Below are positions 18,728 to 28,450 of a DNA stretch of 64,000 bases, in pieces (within the stretch, counting starts at the first letter, position 1; each line of letters starts with the position of its first letter). Below the pieces are notes generated by a model, which was not told the DNA's origin, did not search any database, and was given only the letters and a program-made list of their open reading frames with translations. The stretch covers positions 91,559 to 155,558 of the forward strand of contig JAOLZN010000001.1 in assembly GCA_028343855.1 (NCBI GenBank). The letters are read 5' to 3'. This DNA comes from Candidatus Nitrosopumilus sp. (GTDB taxonomy: Archaea > Thermoproteota > Nitrososphaeria > Nitrososphaerales > Nitrosopumilaceae). The position numbers were made by a program, and so were the translations under genes.

Positions 18728-21700
18728 CTATTCTACTGATATTCTGATTTTTTGACCGTCAATATCGTCATCTTTGTATTCTTTACATGATTTTTCAAAA
18801 TTCACTTTTTTTACTCTTACCAAAAATGCAAGTTCTTCATCTCTCTGTTTGATCATTTCTAATGACTCGTCATCTAATTCTAAAATTGATGCCACTTCTA
18901 GAACGTCAGTTGGATTGTATCCTCTTTCTTTTCTGAGAGTTTGCAATCTTCTTGCAATATCCTTTACCAGTCCCTTTGCCATCATCTCTTTGTTTCTTAA
19001 TGTAGAAATGAATACTATGAATTCATCTCTGTTTGCAACTGCAAAATTCTCGCTTGCATCGAAATCCACAATAAAATCTTCTTTATCTAACGAGATAACT
19101 TCGTCGTCAATTTTAAAATCATATTTTTCCTCTTTTTGTAACGCTGAAATAATTTCTTCTGGATTTGTTTCTGAAAATGTGCTTACTAATTTTCCCATAT
19201 GCTGTTTTGCTTTTGGACCTATCTTTTTTCTTTCTAATTCTAATTTTGATTTTACTGGTAAACCTAATTCTTTTAATTCTAATAATTGCTCTAATCCATT
19301 TTCTGTTTCTGTTTCAATAATGTTAAATTTTTCAACATTAAGTTGAGATTTTAATAAATCTGATAATGATTCTAGTTTTATTTTCTGATTTTTCTTTACA
19401 CAAATTTGTGCTTCATTTAATGGCCATCTTCTTTTTAGTTTACCTTTCATTCTAGCTGCTGATGAGATTGATACTACATCTTTCATGATGTCAAATGATT
19501 CTTCAATTTCTTCATTCACTAGTGATTTTTGATATTCAGGCCATTTGTCTAGAAGTATGCTTTGTTTTCCTTCAAATACTGTTTGGTATAGGTGCTCACT
19601 TGTATATGGACAAAATGGATGAATCAAAATATCTAATGTTTTAAGCACCTCATTAAGTACTGCATAAATTGAAAGGCGTCTGTTTTTCTTTTCTTCAGAT
19701 TCATCCCATAACTCTCCTCTTGTAATTGGAATGTATATTTGACTTAGATTGTTGATAATGAAATCATCTATTGCCTTTGCTCCTTCATGGAATTTGCATG
19801 TCTGATTCTTTTCTGTAATCTTTTGAATTAATTTTTGAAGTTTTGAAAGTAACCAGATATCTGGTGATGTTAAAGAATTATTGCTCTTGGCCCATTCAAT
19901 TGTATTTGTATTGTCAAAATTATCGTACTGACTATTTTGTTGAAAGTATAGGTGTAGATTGAATAGTGTATTGATTACTTGATATGGTCTTGACATTAAT
20001 TCATCTGTACTGAAACTCAGTGGTTCGATAGGACTTGCTTTCCACATGAAATAGAATCGTATTAAATCAACAGGATATTTTTTTAATAATTCTGCTCCTT
20101 CCAAAACATTTCCTTTACTTTTACTCATTTTTCCACCCTTTTCATCTAGTACGTGTCCTTGAAACAAAAATGATTTGTATGGTGGTGTGGCACTGTTGTT
20201 AAGAATCACATTTTCAATTAGTAGTGTATATGCCCAACCTCTTGTTTGATCAATTCCTTCTGTAAAAAATGGAGCTGGAATTTCTTTTTCATATTCTTCA
20301 TTTGTTAGTGATGAATACGGGGCAGAACCACTATTATGCCATGTATCTAAAACATATTCCTCTCTTTTCGTTTTTACACTGTTACATTTTTTACATTTAA
20401 TTGTAATCTTGTCAATCCATGGTCTGTGTAATTCAAAGTCTGGTCCATCTGGTAATTTATCTGCAGAATCCACAATTTCTTTTCTTGTGAAAAACCAATT
20501 TTTCTCTCCACAGTCTTCACAACTCCATACAGGTAATGGACAACCCCAAATTCTTTCTCGTGAAATACACCATGGGTGTCTTTCTTTAATTATCCCCAAA
20601 AATCTGTTTTTTGGTTGTTCAAAAAAGTATTCTACACTTTCTGCTGCATCGATTGCTTTGTTGTCTAATCTATCTAGTTTGTAAAACCATCCTCTTCTTG
20701 CAAGCCATACGATTGGATGATGTGACCTCCAACAAAGTGGATATTTGTGCTTAATTTTTCCAATTTTTACTAATGCATTGCATTCTTTTAGATCTTCTAC
20801 AATTGGTCTATCTGCATCTCTGACAAACAGACCCTTGTATTTTCCTGCTTGGTCTGTGAATTTTACTTCATCATTTATTGGGCTGAAAATTTTTACTTTT
20901 CTTTTATTGGCAATTTTGATATCTTCTTCACCGTTTGCTGGTGATAAGTGAACTAATCCACTACCCGTACTTGCATCCACAAATGGTTCTGATACTGCAA
21001 CGTGATAATTGTCTAATTTTGAGCATTCATTTAATTCTGGAATTAAATCTAATAATGGGTGGATGTATTTTTTTCCTTCAAATTCAGAACCTTTAGTTGT
21101 TTTTTGAATTTCATATTTTTCAATTTTTACTTCTAACATGAATTCTTCTAATCTTGTTTTTCCTACTACCCATGTTTCACCTTCTACTTTGACGTACACA
21201 TAATCTTCATCCGGATTTAATCCCACCATTGCATCTGTAACAAGTGTGAAAGGCATTGTAGTCCATACAATCAAAAATGCATCTTCATTCACTAACTTCA
21301 CTTTATAGTATAGTGATGGATCCTTGACTTCCTCGTATCCTTGATTAACTTCTGCATGACTTAGTGATGTTTGGCAACTTGGACAATATGCAATAACTGT
21401 GAAATCCTCTTCTAAAATTTTGTTCTCATATGCTTTTTTGAGAACTTGCCATTCTCTTTCTATAAATTCATCTTTAAACGTCCAATATGCTTTTTCGTGA
21501 TTAAATGACATTCCAAGTAAGTCATCTACTTCAACCCATGTTTTGTTAAATTTCTCTACCACTTTTTTACATTCTGAAACAATTCTTTCTACTCCAAATT
21601 CTTTAATGGCTTCTGTTTTACCTCCTGAAACTCCTAATTCTTTTTCAACTTGCAATTCCACTGGAAGTCCTTGAGTGTCCCACCCCCCGTTAAATTCAAT

Positions 21701-21925
21701 TTTTTTACCTTGTAATGTGTTAAATCTATACCATAAATCCTTGATTACTCTACCTCTAAGATGACCTGCATGTGGAATTCCATTCATTGTTGGAGGTCCT
21801 TCAATGAACCTGATTTTTTCAGGCTTATCTGATGCAAAAATTAATTTCTCAATATCTATGGATTTGACATACTCTTTAATTTCTACTTCAATTGCTTTTG
21901 CATCAAATTTTGAATTTAATTCCAT
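18728..21925 (-). CDS. ileS: isoleucyl-tRNA synthetase
   Basis: PPTMNGIPHAGHL (HIGH), KMSKSKGN (KMSKS), WDTQGLPVE. Confidence 0.97.
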   Translation of the reverse strand: MELNSKFDAKAIEVEIKEYVKSIDIEKLIFASDKPEKIRFIEGPPTMNGIPHAGHLRGRVIKDLWYRFNTLQGKKIEFNGGWDTQGLPVELQVEKELGVSGGKTEAIKEFGVERIVSECKKVVEKFNKTWVEVDDLLGMSFNHEKAYWTFKDEFIEREWQVLKKAYENKILEEDFTVIAYCPSCQTSLSHAEVNQGYEEVKDPSLYYKVKLVNEDAFLIVWTTMPFTLVTDAMVGLNPDEDYVYVKVEGETWVVGKTRLEEFMLEVKIEKYEIQKTTKGSEFEGKKYIHPLLDLIPELNECSKLDNYHVAVSEPFVDASTGSGLVHLSPANGEEDIKIANKRKVKIFSPINDEVKFTDQAGKYKGLFVRDADRPIVEDLKECNALVKIGKIKHKYPLCWRSHHPIVWLARRGWFYKLDRLDNKAIDAAESVEYFFEQPKNRFLGIIKERHPWCISRERIWGCPLPVWSCEDCGEKNWFFTRKEIVDSADKLPDGPDFELHRPWIDKITIKCKKCNSVKTKREEYVLDTWHNSGSAPYSSLTNEEYEKEIPAPFFTEGIDQTRGWAYTLLIENVILNNSATPPYKSFLFQGHVLDEKGGKMSKSKGNVLEGAELLKKYPVDLIRFYFMWKASPIEPLSFSTDELMSRPYQVINTLFNLHLYFQQNSQYDNFDNTNTIEWAKSNNSLTSPDIWLLSKLQKLIQKITEKNQTCKFHEGAKAIDDFIINNLSQIYIPITRGELWDESEEKKNRRLSIYAVLNEVLKTLDILIHPFCPYTSEHLYQTVFEGKQSILLDKWPEYQKSLVNEEIEESFDIMKDVVSISSAARMKGKLKRRWPLNEAQICVKKNQKIKLESLSDLLKSQLNVEKFNIIETETENGLEQLLELKELGLPVKSKLELERKKIGPKAKQHMGKLVSTFSETNPEEIISALQKEEKYDFKIDDEVISLDKEDFIVDFDASENFAVANRDEFIVFISTLRNKEMMAKGLVKDIARRLQTLRKERGYNPTDVLEVASILELDDESLEMIKQRDEELAFLVRVKKVNFEKSCKEYKDDDIDGQKIRISVE

Positions 21926-21990
21926 CTGGATTTTGATATGTGTGTGGCATTATAAAGATCACCAGATTTTTTGAGAATTGGATTATATAA

Positions 21991-23274
21991 TTGGCTAACT
22001 CCTATTTTTCATTGGTAAATGTACTTGTAATTGGTTCTGGTGGTAGAGAGCATGCGTTATCATGGAAGTTATCTCAAAGTAATAAAGTTGAAACTATTTT
22101 TACTGCACCTGGTAATGGTGGCACTGAAAACAATGTCCCCCTTGATGTTAATGATTTAGATGGATTAGCTGAATTTGCACAAAAAAATAATTGTTTTACT
22201 GTAGTTGGTCCAGAAGATCCACTAGCTGCTGGAATTGTTGATAAATTCAATAAATTAAATCTCAAAGTTTTTGGTCCTTCACAAGCAGCTGCACAACTTG
22301 AATCAAGTAAAATTTGGGCAAAAAATTTCATGAGGAGAAATAATATTCCTACTGCTAGATTTGAAATATTTGATGATGCTCAAAAGGCAATTCAATATGT
22401 GAAATCTATTGATTTCAATGTTGTAGTTAAAGCCGATGGATTAGCTGCCGGAAAGGGTGTAATTGTTTGTAATAATGATGAAGATGCCATTTCTGCTATT
22501 GAAACAATTTTGGTAAAAAAAACATTTGGTGATGCTGGGAATAAAATAATTGTTGAAGAAAGAATTGATGGAATTGAAGCCTCATACATTGCTCTATGTG
22601 ATGGAAATGTAGCTCTTCCAATGGCTTCTAGTCAGGATCATAAACGAGTTTTTGATGATGATAAAGGTCCGAATACAGGTGGAATGGGTGCTTATTCTCC
22701 AACTCCTATTGTAACAGATGTTTTAGCAAAAAAAATTCAAGAGGATGTAATTGAAAAAACAATTCATTCAATGAAAAATGAAGGAATTTCCTTTAAGGGA
22801 TTTTTGTATGCTGGAATAATGATACAAGATGGTAAACCCTATGTGTTAGAATACAATGTTCGTATGGGTGATCCTGAGTGTCAACCAATTACAATGAGAA
22901 TGAATTTTGATTTGTACGATTATTTTGTTGCAAGTGTTGATGGAACATTGTCTTCAATGCCTTCACTTTCTTGGAAAGAACAATTTGCTGTATGTGTAGT
23001 TTTGGCATCTGATGGATATCCTGGATCATATCCTACAAATGATGAAATTACTGGATTTGGTTCTATTTCAAATGACACTATTGTTTTTCATGCTGGAACA
23101 AAAAAATCTGATGGAAAAATTTTGTCTAATGGTGGACGTGTTTTAGGGGTCACTTCTTTAGGTGATTCTTTAGAATCTGCAATTAATAATGCTTATTTGG
23201 CAATTAAAGAAATTAGTTGGTCTAACAAATTTTGTCGAACTGATATTGGAAAAAAGGGCTTATCTTATTTTTGA
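21991..23274 (+). CDS. purD: phosphoribosylamine--glycine ligase
   Basis: LVIGSGGREHALSWKL, GPNTGGMGAYSP, RMGDPECQ. Confidence 0.97.
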   Translation: MANSYFSLVNVLVIGSGGREHALSWKLSQSNKVETIFTAPGNGGTENNVPLDVNDLDGLAEFAQKNNCFTVVGPEDPLAAGIVDKFNKLNLKVFGPSQAAAQLESSKIWAKNFMRRNNIPTARFEIFDDAQKAIQYVKSIDFNVVVKADGLAAGKGVIVCNNDEDAISAIETILVKKTFGDAGNKIIVEERIDGIEASYIALCDGNVALPMASSQDHKRVFDDDKGPNTGGMGAYSPTPIVTDVLAKKIQEDVIEKTIHSMKNEGISFKGFLYAGIMIQDGKPYVLEYNVRMGDPECQPITMRMNFDLYDYFVASVDGTLSSMPSLSWKEQFAVCVVLASDGYPGSYPTNDEITGFGSISNDTIVFHAGTKKSDGKILSNGGRVLGVTSLGDSLESAINNAYLAIKEISWSNKFCRTDIGKKGLSYF

Positions 23275-23837
23275 GTTTGAAACATTCTATCTTCTGTTAT
23301 TACCCAATCCATGTTTATGTCATGTTCTGATTTCGGAATATTTTTGATGATTTGTTTTTCTAATACTAGTGAAATTGTGGTGATATTTTTTCCTTCTAAA
23401 AATTTATCATAAAATCCATGACCGTATCCTAACCTGACTCCTGTAGGTGAAACTCCTACAGTCGGAACAACTATGATATCTAAATTTTCATCAGTTTGAC
23501 AATTATCTTTGGGTTCCATAATGTCAAATTTGCCCATTTCTAGGCTCCCAAAATCTTCAATTTTTCTAAATTCCATCGTTTCCCCCATTACTTTTGGTAA
23601 AAATACCTCCTTTCCTTTACTGATTAATTCTTGAATAATGTCCTGAGTTAGAATTTCACTACCTATTGGATAATAGAGTCCTATTTTTTGAGCATCCTTG
23701 AATGCATATACTTTGTTAATTCTTTTTTGCATTTTCTTACTTGCAATTTTTAATAAATCAAAAGATGTATTGTCTCTTCTTTCTAAAAGAAGTTCTCTTA
23801 ATGATTTTTTATTATTGTCTTCCAATTTGAATTCCAA
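23265..23837 (-). CDS. 5-formyltetrahydrofolate cyclo-ligase
   Basis: VVPTVGVSPTGVRLGYGHGFYDKFL. Confidence 0.92.
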   Translation of the reverse strand: MEFKLEDNNKKSLRELLLERRDNTSFDLLKIASKKMQKRINKVYAFKDAQKIGLYYPIGSEILTQDIIQELISKGKEVFLPKVMGETMEFRKIEDFGSLEMGKFDIMEPKDNCQTDENLDIIVVPTVGVSPTGVRLGYGHGFYDKFLEGKNITTISLVLEKQIIKNIPKSEHDINMDWVITEDRMFQTQK

Positions 23838-24678
23838 GTGATGTGGCAGTGATTGTATTTTTTAATAACATTGCAACTGTCATTGGACCTACTCCTCCTG
23901 GAACTGGAGTTGCAAATGATACTTTTTCAATTATTTTTTCATAATCACAATCTCCTGTTAATTTATCTTCAAATCTTGTAATTGCAACATCTATCACAAT
24001 AGCATTCTCTTTGATCATTTCAGGAGTGAGGGTAAACTTTGTTCTATCTCCTACTGCAGTAATTATGATATCTGCTGATTGACAAACTTTTCCAATTTCT
24101 TTTGTTCTAGAATGACATGTAATTACAGTTGCATTTTTTTCTAACAATAAATGATAAAGTGGTTTTCCTACTAGATTACTTCTGTTAATCAACACTATGT
24201 TCTTGCCTTCCAAATCGATATTATGATAATCAAACATTTCCATTACTCCTGATGGAGTACATGCAACAAGAGCTGCTTTTTTCATAGATAGCAAGCCTGC
24301 ATTATGTGGAGTAAGTCCATCTACATCTTTAATTGGAGAAATACGTGATGTGGTTGCAAATTCACTCAAATGTTTTGGTAATGGCAATTGAACTAAAATC
24401 CCATGTACTGATGTGTCTGCATTTAATTCATCTATGATTCTGTTGAGTTCCTGTTGAGTGACATTTTCGTCTAGTTTATGATCTTTGGTGATTATTCCTA
24501 CTTCTTCACATGCTTTGTGCTTATTTCTTACATATGTTGCAGAAGCAGTATTATTTCCAACTAAAACCGTAGCTAAGCATGGATTAATTCCATCTGTTTT
24601 CAGCTCATCTGTTGCTTTTTTGACTCTATCTTTCACTGTTTGAGCAATTACTTTACCATCAATCTTAATTCCAGTCAT
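23812..24678 (-). CDS. folD: bifunctional methylene-THF dehydrogenase / methenyl-THF cyclohydrolase
   Basis: ATVLVGNNTASATYVRNKHKAC, VQLPLPKHL, TPVPGGVGPMTVAML. Confidence 0.96.
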   Translation of the reverse strand: MTGIKIDGKVIAQTVKDRVKKATDELKTDGINPCLATVLVGNNTASATYVRNKHKACEEVGIITKDHKLDENVTQQELNRIIDELNADTSVHGILVQLPLPKHLSEFATTSRISPIKDVDGLTPHNAGLLSMKKAALVACTPSGVMEMFDYHNIDLEGKNIVLINRSNLVGKPLYHLLLEKNATVITCHSRTKEIGKVCQSADIIITAVGDRTKFTLTPEMIKENAIVIDVAITRFEDKLTGDCDYEKIIEKVSFATPVPGGVGPMTVAMLLKNTITATSLGIQIGRQ

Positions 24679-24769
24679 GATAATTTCATGATTTATTGAT
24701 ATTTAATTCTTGGAATTATTGTAGAGAATTTAAGAAAGGAAATTAAATGGGTTATTTTTTACTAGTTGT

Positions 24770-25054
24770 ATGTTTATCATGATGGCTGATGTACAACTTA
24801 AAGACGGAGCAGAAAGTGATTTTCAAACTCTGTTTTCTGAATCAAATAAAGTTCTGTCCCCTTTTCCTGGATTTGTATCTAGACGATTTCTTAAATCCCC
24901 TGATGGTAATTATAGAATAATTGTTGAGCATGAAACTCAAGAAACTTTTATGAAAATGATTCAAAGTCCTGAACATCAACAATTTCATCCAAAATTACAT
25001 TCATTTATGAGTGAAGAACCTGTGAAAAAAATGTTCACTTCATCTGTTGAATAA
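24770..25054 (+). CDS. antibiotic biosynthesis monooxygenase (ABM)-like small protein
   Basis: FIMMADVQLKDGAESDFQTLFSES...FPGFVSRRFLKSPDG. Confidence 0.72.
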   Translation: MFIMMADVQLKDGAESDFQTLFSESNKVLSPFPGFVSRRFLKSPDGNYRIIVEHETQETFMKMIQSPEHQQFHPKLHSFMSEEPVKKMFTSSVE

Positions 25055-25376
25055 ATTGAAATTAGAATTTAATTTAAAAGATAATTTAGATAAAATCAAA
25101 AAAGATAATTCCTATTTTCATACTTTTATCAATAAGGATAGTCTTGCCGCTGGAATTTTGTTCCTAAAACCTGGAGAGGAGGATATCCAAGAACCCCATG
25201 AAAATGATGAAGTATATTTTGTAATTTCTGGAAACGGATACCTCAAAATTAAAAATAAAAATTATAAAGTTTCAAAAGAAAAGTTATTTTTTGTTGCTAA
25301 AGGAGTACCTCATTATTTTCATTCAAATACAAAAGATCTCAAAGTTTTGTATTTTTTTGGTGGTTCTGATTTCTAA
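25047..25376 (+). CDS. cupin-domain protein
   Basis: EPHENDEVYFVISGNGYLKI...FVAKGVPHYFH. Confidence 0.82.
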   Translation: MNKLKLEFNLKDNLDKIKKDNSYFHTFINKDSLAAGILFLKPGEEDIQEPHENDEVYFVISGNGYLKIKNKNYKVSKEKLFFVAKGVPHYFHSNTKDLKVLYFFGGSDF

Positions 25377-25990
25377 GAAATCTGCGTTTTTCTTCCTAAA
25401 ATTTTGATTTTTTTTCTGGCAATTAGATTAACTGCTTCAGGATAAATTTTGTGTTCTTCTTTTAGAATTTTTTTGGATAGTGATTCTTCTGTATCCTTTT
25501 TTTTAATTTCCACCACTGACTGAATAATGACTGGACCTGTATCCATTCCTGCATCTACAAAATGAACTGTACAACCTGTGTATTTGGCACCATAATCTAA
25601 TGCTTGTTTTTGTGAATTCAGTCCTGGAAATGCTGGTAACAATGCTGGATGAATGTTGATGATTTTATTTTTATATTTTTTTACAAACTTTGGACTTATG
25701 ATTCTCATAAATCCTGCAAGACAAACTAATCCATTTTTTGGTGTCACTCCATAATTTGATAACATGTCCATAATTTTTTTATCATAATCTGCTCTACTAC
25801 CTTTGAAATTTTTACTTTCAATTACTTCTACATCAATTCCCATTTTTCTTGCTATCTCTAATCCCTTAGCATTTGATTTGTTTGAAATAACTACTGCTGG
25901 ATTAATTGGGATTTTTTTTATTTTAATTGATTTTAAAATGGACTCCATATTGCTTCCACGTCCTGATATTAGAATTCCGAGATTTAGCAA
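25373..25990 (-). CDS. purN: phosphoribosylglycinamide formyltransferase
   Basis: LISGRGSNMESIL, NIHPALLPAFPG, GCTVHFVDAGMDTGPVI. Confidence 0.95.
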   Translation of the reverse strand: MLNLGILISGRGSNMESILKSIKIKKIPINPAVVISNKSNAKGLEIARKMGIDVEVIESKNFKGSRADYDKKIMDMLSNYGVTPKNGLVCLAGFMRIISPKFVKKYKNKIINIHPALLPAFPGLNSQKQALDYGAKYTGCTVHFVDAGMDTGPVIIQSVVEIKKKDTEESLSKKILKEEHKIYPEAVNLIARKKIKILGRKTQIS

Positions 25991-26048
25991 CTAGTCAATA
26001 CTATGTCAAACCTGCAATTTATATCAAATCCAATATTTTTTATTTTTA

Positions 26049-27029
26049 TTGCCTAGTAAAGTCAGGATGACTAAAAATGGAATTTTGTGTGAGACTGAAA
26101 CTGGAAATGTTTTCTTGGATCCAAAAAAAACTGATTTGGATGGGGTAAATTTTGTTTCTCATGCGCATTCTGATCATTTACCCTCAAAAAATGGTGGTAC
26201 CATTTTATCTTCAATAGAAACAAATGAAATTTCTGGAATTCGTGGTTTTACAATGGAAAATCATATTGAATCACTAGATGGCTTTTCCTTAATTGACAGT
26301 GGACATGTTTTGGGTTCTAAAGGATTATTATTTGACGATATTTTTTACACTGGAGATATTTGTACACGTGATAGAGGTTTTTTAAAATCAGCAAAAATTC
26401 CTAAATGCAAAACCCTGATTACTGAATGCACTTTTGGTTTACCTGAATTCTCATTTCCTGGTATTGATGATATTCAAAATCAGGTCAATCAATTAATTGC
26501 TGATTTTTACTCCAAAGGAATACCTGTAATTTTGATGGGTTACCAACTTGGTAAATCTCAAACTTTGACTCAATTATTTGGCCATTGGGATCCTCTTTAT
26601 CTTCATGATTCAATTAAAGAAATGAACACTCTTCATCAAAAATTTGGTGTTTCTCTTAAAGATTGCATAGGCCATTCTGAAGCTCAAAGGGATGGTTTGT
26701 TAGAAAAAAAACCATGGGTTATGGTTACCCCTGTTTTATCTGCTAAAAATAAATTTCTTCAGGAAATGAAATCAAAATATGGTGCAGTAACAATTGGTTT
26801 TAGCGGATGGGCTCAATCAAAAAAATTTTCTTTTGGTCGTCGTGCAGATTATTCTGTAACAATGAGTGATCATTGTGATTTTAATGAACTTGTTGATATG
26901 GTTGTAAAATCCGGTGCAGAACAAGTTTACACTATACATGGTTTCGTTGAGGAATTTGCATCTCATTTGAATAAAATGGGAATTAGTGCCCAACCTTTAG
27001 TAAAAAATTCTTTAGATGCTTTTATTTAG
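26049..27029 (+). CDS. metallo-beta-lactamase-fold RNA/DNA processing nuclease-like protein
   Basis: FVSHAHSDHLPS, YTGDICTRDRGF, SDHCDFNELV C-terminal RMMBL-like region. Confidence 0.8.
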   Translation: MPSKVRMTKNGILCETETGNVFLDPKKTDLDGVNFVSHAHSDHLPSKNGGTILSSIETNEISGIRGFTMENHIESLDGFSLIDSGHVLGSKGLLFDDIFYTGDICTRDRGFLKSAKIPKCKTLITECTFGLPEFSFPGIDDIQNQVNQLIADFYSKGIPVILMGYQLGKSQTLTQLFGHWDPLYLHDSIKEMNTLHQKFGVSLKDCIGHSEAQRDGLLEKKPWVMVTPVLSAKNKFLQEMKSKYGAVTIGFSGWAQSKKFSFGRRADYSVTMSDHCDFNELVDMVVKSGAEQVYTIHGFVEEFASHLNKMGISAQPLVKNSLDAFI

Positions 27030-27297
27030 TAAATTCTCTGCATCTACAATCAGCTACCAAACATACTTCTCCATTTCTAATATGATCATAAGAGAAATGT
27101 TTGCATAATTCATTTTTACAAATTCTTCTTTGAATTTCTCTTTTCACAATTGCTTGTGCTACTTGATTTGCTTTTTCTTTTGAATATCCTTTTTTATCAA
27201 TGTAAAAGTGAACTATTCCATTATACACAAAATTTGGATTAAATTGTTTTTCAAGCATATTGTCTCCTATTTCCACGCCTAATGTTCTCCATTTCAT
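27022..27297 (-). CDS. hypothetical protein with C-terminal Cys cluster
   Basis: track ORF extends to 27405; start at MKWRTLGVE preferred; C-terminal CKNELCKHFSYDHIRNGEVCLVADCRCREF. Confidence 0.6.
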   Translation of the reverse strand: MKWRTLGVEIGDNMLEKQFNPNFVYNGIVHFYIDKKGYSKEKANQVAQAIVKREIQRRICKNELCKHFSYDHIRNGEVCLVADCRCREFTK

Positions 27298-27445
27298 GAT
27301 CTTTACAATCACATTTTCTCTCTTCACATGATTTGTAAACTTGTGTCGCCATACCCTCACTATGTGATTATAATATATCAAATTCATCTGCTTTTTTCTT
27401 ATCAAATGTTCATTTTTTTGAAATATTTTAAAAATTTTTTAAATT

Positions 27446-27560
27446 GGAAAACGCAGTCACTTTTTCACATTTCTATGTAACTACGTTGTCCTGGCTGTAA
27501 AGTCTTTTCCTATCAAATGTCTTCAAATTTGATATCTTGGTAGACGTTACCATTGGTATG
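27446..27560. other. candidate structured intergenic element A
   Basis: GGAAAA/TTTTCC (27446-27451/27505-27510), 8-bp hairpin TATCAAAT/ATTTGATA (27511-27518/27527-27534), TACC/GGTA hairpin. Confidence 0.3.
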
Positions 27561-27721
27561 TTTGTAAAATAAAATTTAACTCACACTGTTAATTTACTTA
27601 AAATTTATTTAAAAAATCATAAAATAATTTACAATAATTTATTATCTAATTTTTTTCATTGAAAATTAAATTGATGATATCTATAAAAATTAAAAAATAT
27701 GAATATTTTATAATCGTCATA

Positions 27722-27779
27722 AGATAGATAACTTTACTTGAAATTATTGTGGATTAAATTTCATTTGAATTATCTATCT
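27722..27779. repeat. imperfect hairpin element B, 10-bp terminal inverted repeat plus 7-bp inner stem
   Basis: AGATAGATAA / TTATCTATCT and inner TGAAATT / AATTTCA. Confidence 0.5.
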
Positions 27780-27879
27780 GAAGTTTTCAACAATTAATTT
27801 ATTATATCATATTAAAATTATTTATATTAAAATTTAAAATTTATTTATTATTTTTAAAAATTATTAACAAAGTAAAAAT

Positions 27880-27975
27880 CAAGCCAACAATATACATCCT
27901 TTACATAACGTAGCAAGTAATCTTACGTCAGTAACACGATGTTCAGTTTATGACAATAGATACTGTGTTGGCTTG
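27880..27975. other. candidate structured intergenic element C (possible ncRNA)
   Basis: perfect 10-bp CAAGCCAACA (27880-27889) / TGTTGGCTTG (27966-27975) enclosing smaller hairpins. Confidence 0.4.
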
Positions 27976-28038
27976 CAAACTAATTATGTCATAATAAAAT
28001 AAAAGTTTGATCTTCGTATTTGATAATATTTTAATTTG

Positions 28039-28173
28039 TTATCCTCCTGTCATTGAATCAAATAAAACGCATTCGCATGAATCTCTTTGATTACAGTAAT
28101 TACATTTGCAATTACACTCTTCAAATGACATGTTACAAAATATACAATTGGTGAATTTTGGATTTATGTCCAA
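28039..28173 (-). CDS. Cys-rich miniprotein (44 aa, 8 Cys)
   Basis: TTG start: MDINPKFTNCIFCNMSFEECNCKCNYCNQRDSCECVLFDSMTGG; GGTGAT just upstream. Confidence 0.6.
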   Translation of the reverse strand: MDINPKFTNCIFCNMSFEECNCKCNYCNQRDSCECVLFDSMTGG

Positions 28174-28178
28174 AATAA

Positions 28179-28322
28179 TCACCTTTTGGGAGTATGATCT
28201 TTGCAATAACATTTTAGGCTAGAATATTTTTTCATTCCTTCAATGTATTCACTAAGAATCACTTTTTCTAATTCTCCAAAACACACATCTGCTGCTCCAA
28301 AGCATTTCACACAATAACTCAC
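28179..28322 (-). CDS. Cys-rich miniprotein (47 aa)
   Basis: GTG start: MSYCVKCFGAADVCFGELEKVILSEYIEGMKKYSSLKCYCKDHTPKR; ends 5 nt before the next start. Confidence 0.55.
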   Translation of the reverse strand: MSYCVKCFGAADVCFGELEKVILSEYIEGMKKYSSLKCYCKDHTPKR

Positions 28323-28450
28323 ACCATAATATGCTTATAATTGAATTTAAAGTGTATTAAAAAATTTCTTAACATTTGATTAGTTTTATTGTATTAAAAT
28401 AAACAAATAATTAGTTTTTACCTTTATTAATAATTATTTTGAGTATTTAA

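Noticed and set aside
18774-20951. Plus-strand ORFs inside 18728..21925
   Set aside because: Antisense shadow ORFs of ileS.
27406-28000. RNase P RNA or SRP RNA
   Set aside because: No recognisable conserved core of either RNA; length and composition do not fit.
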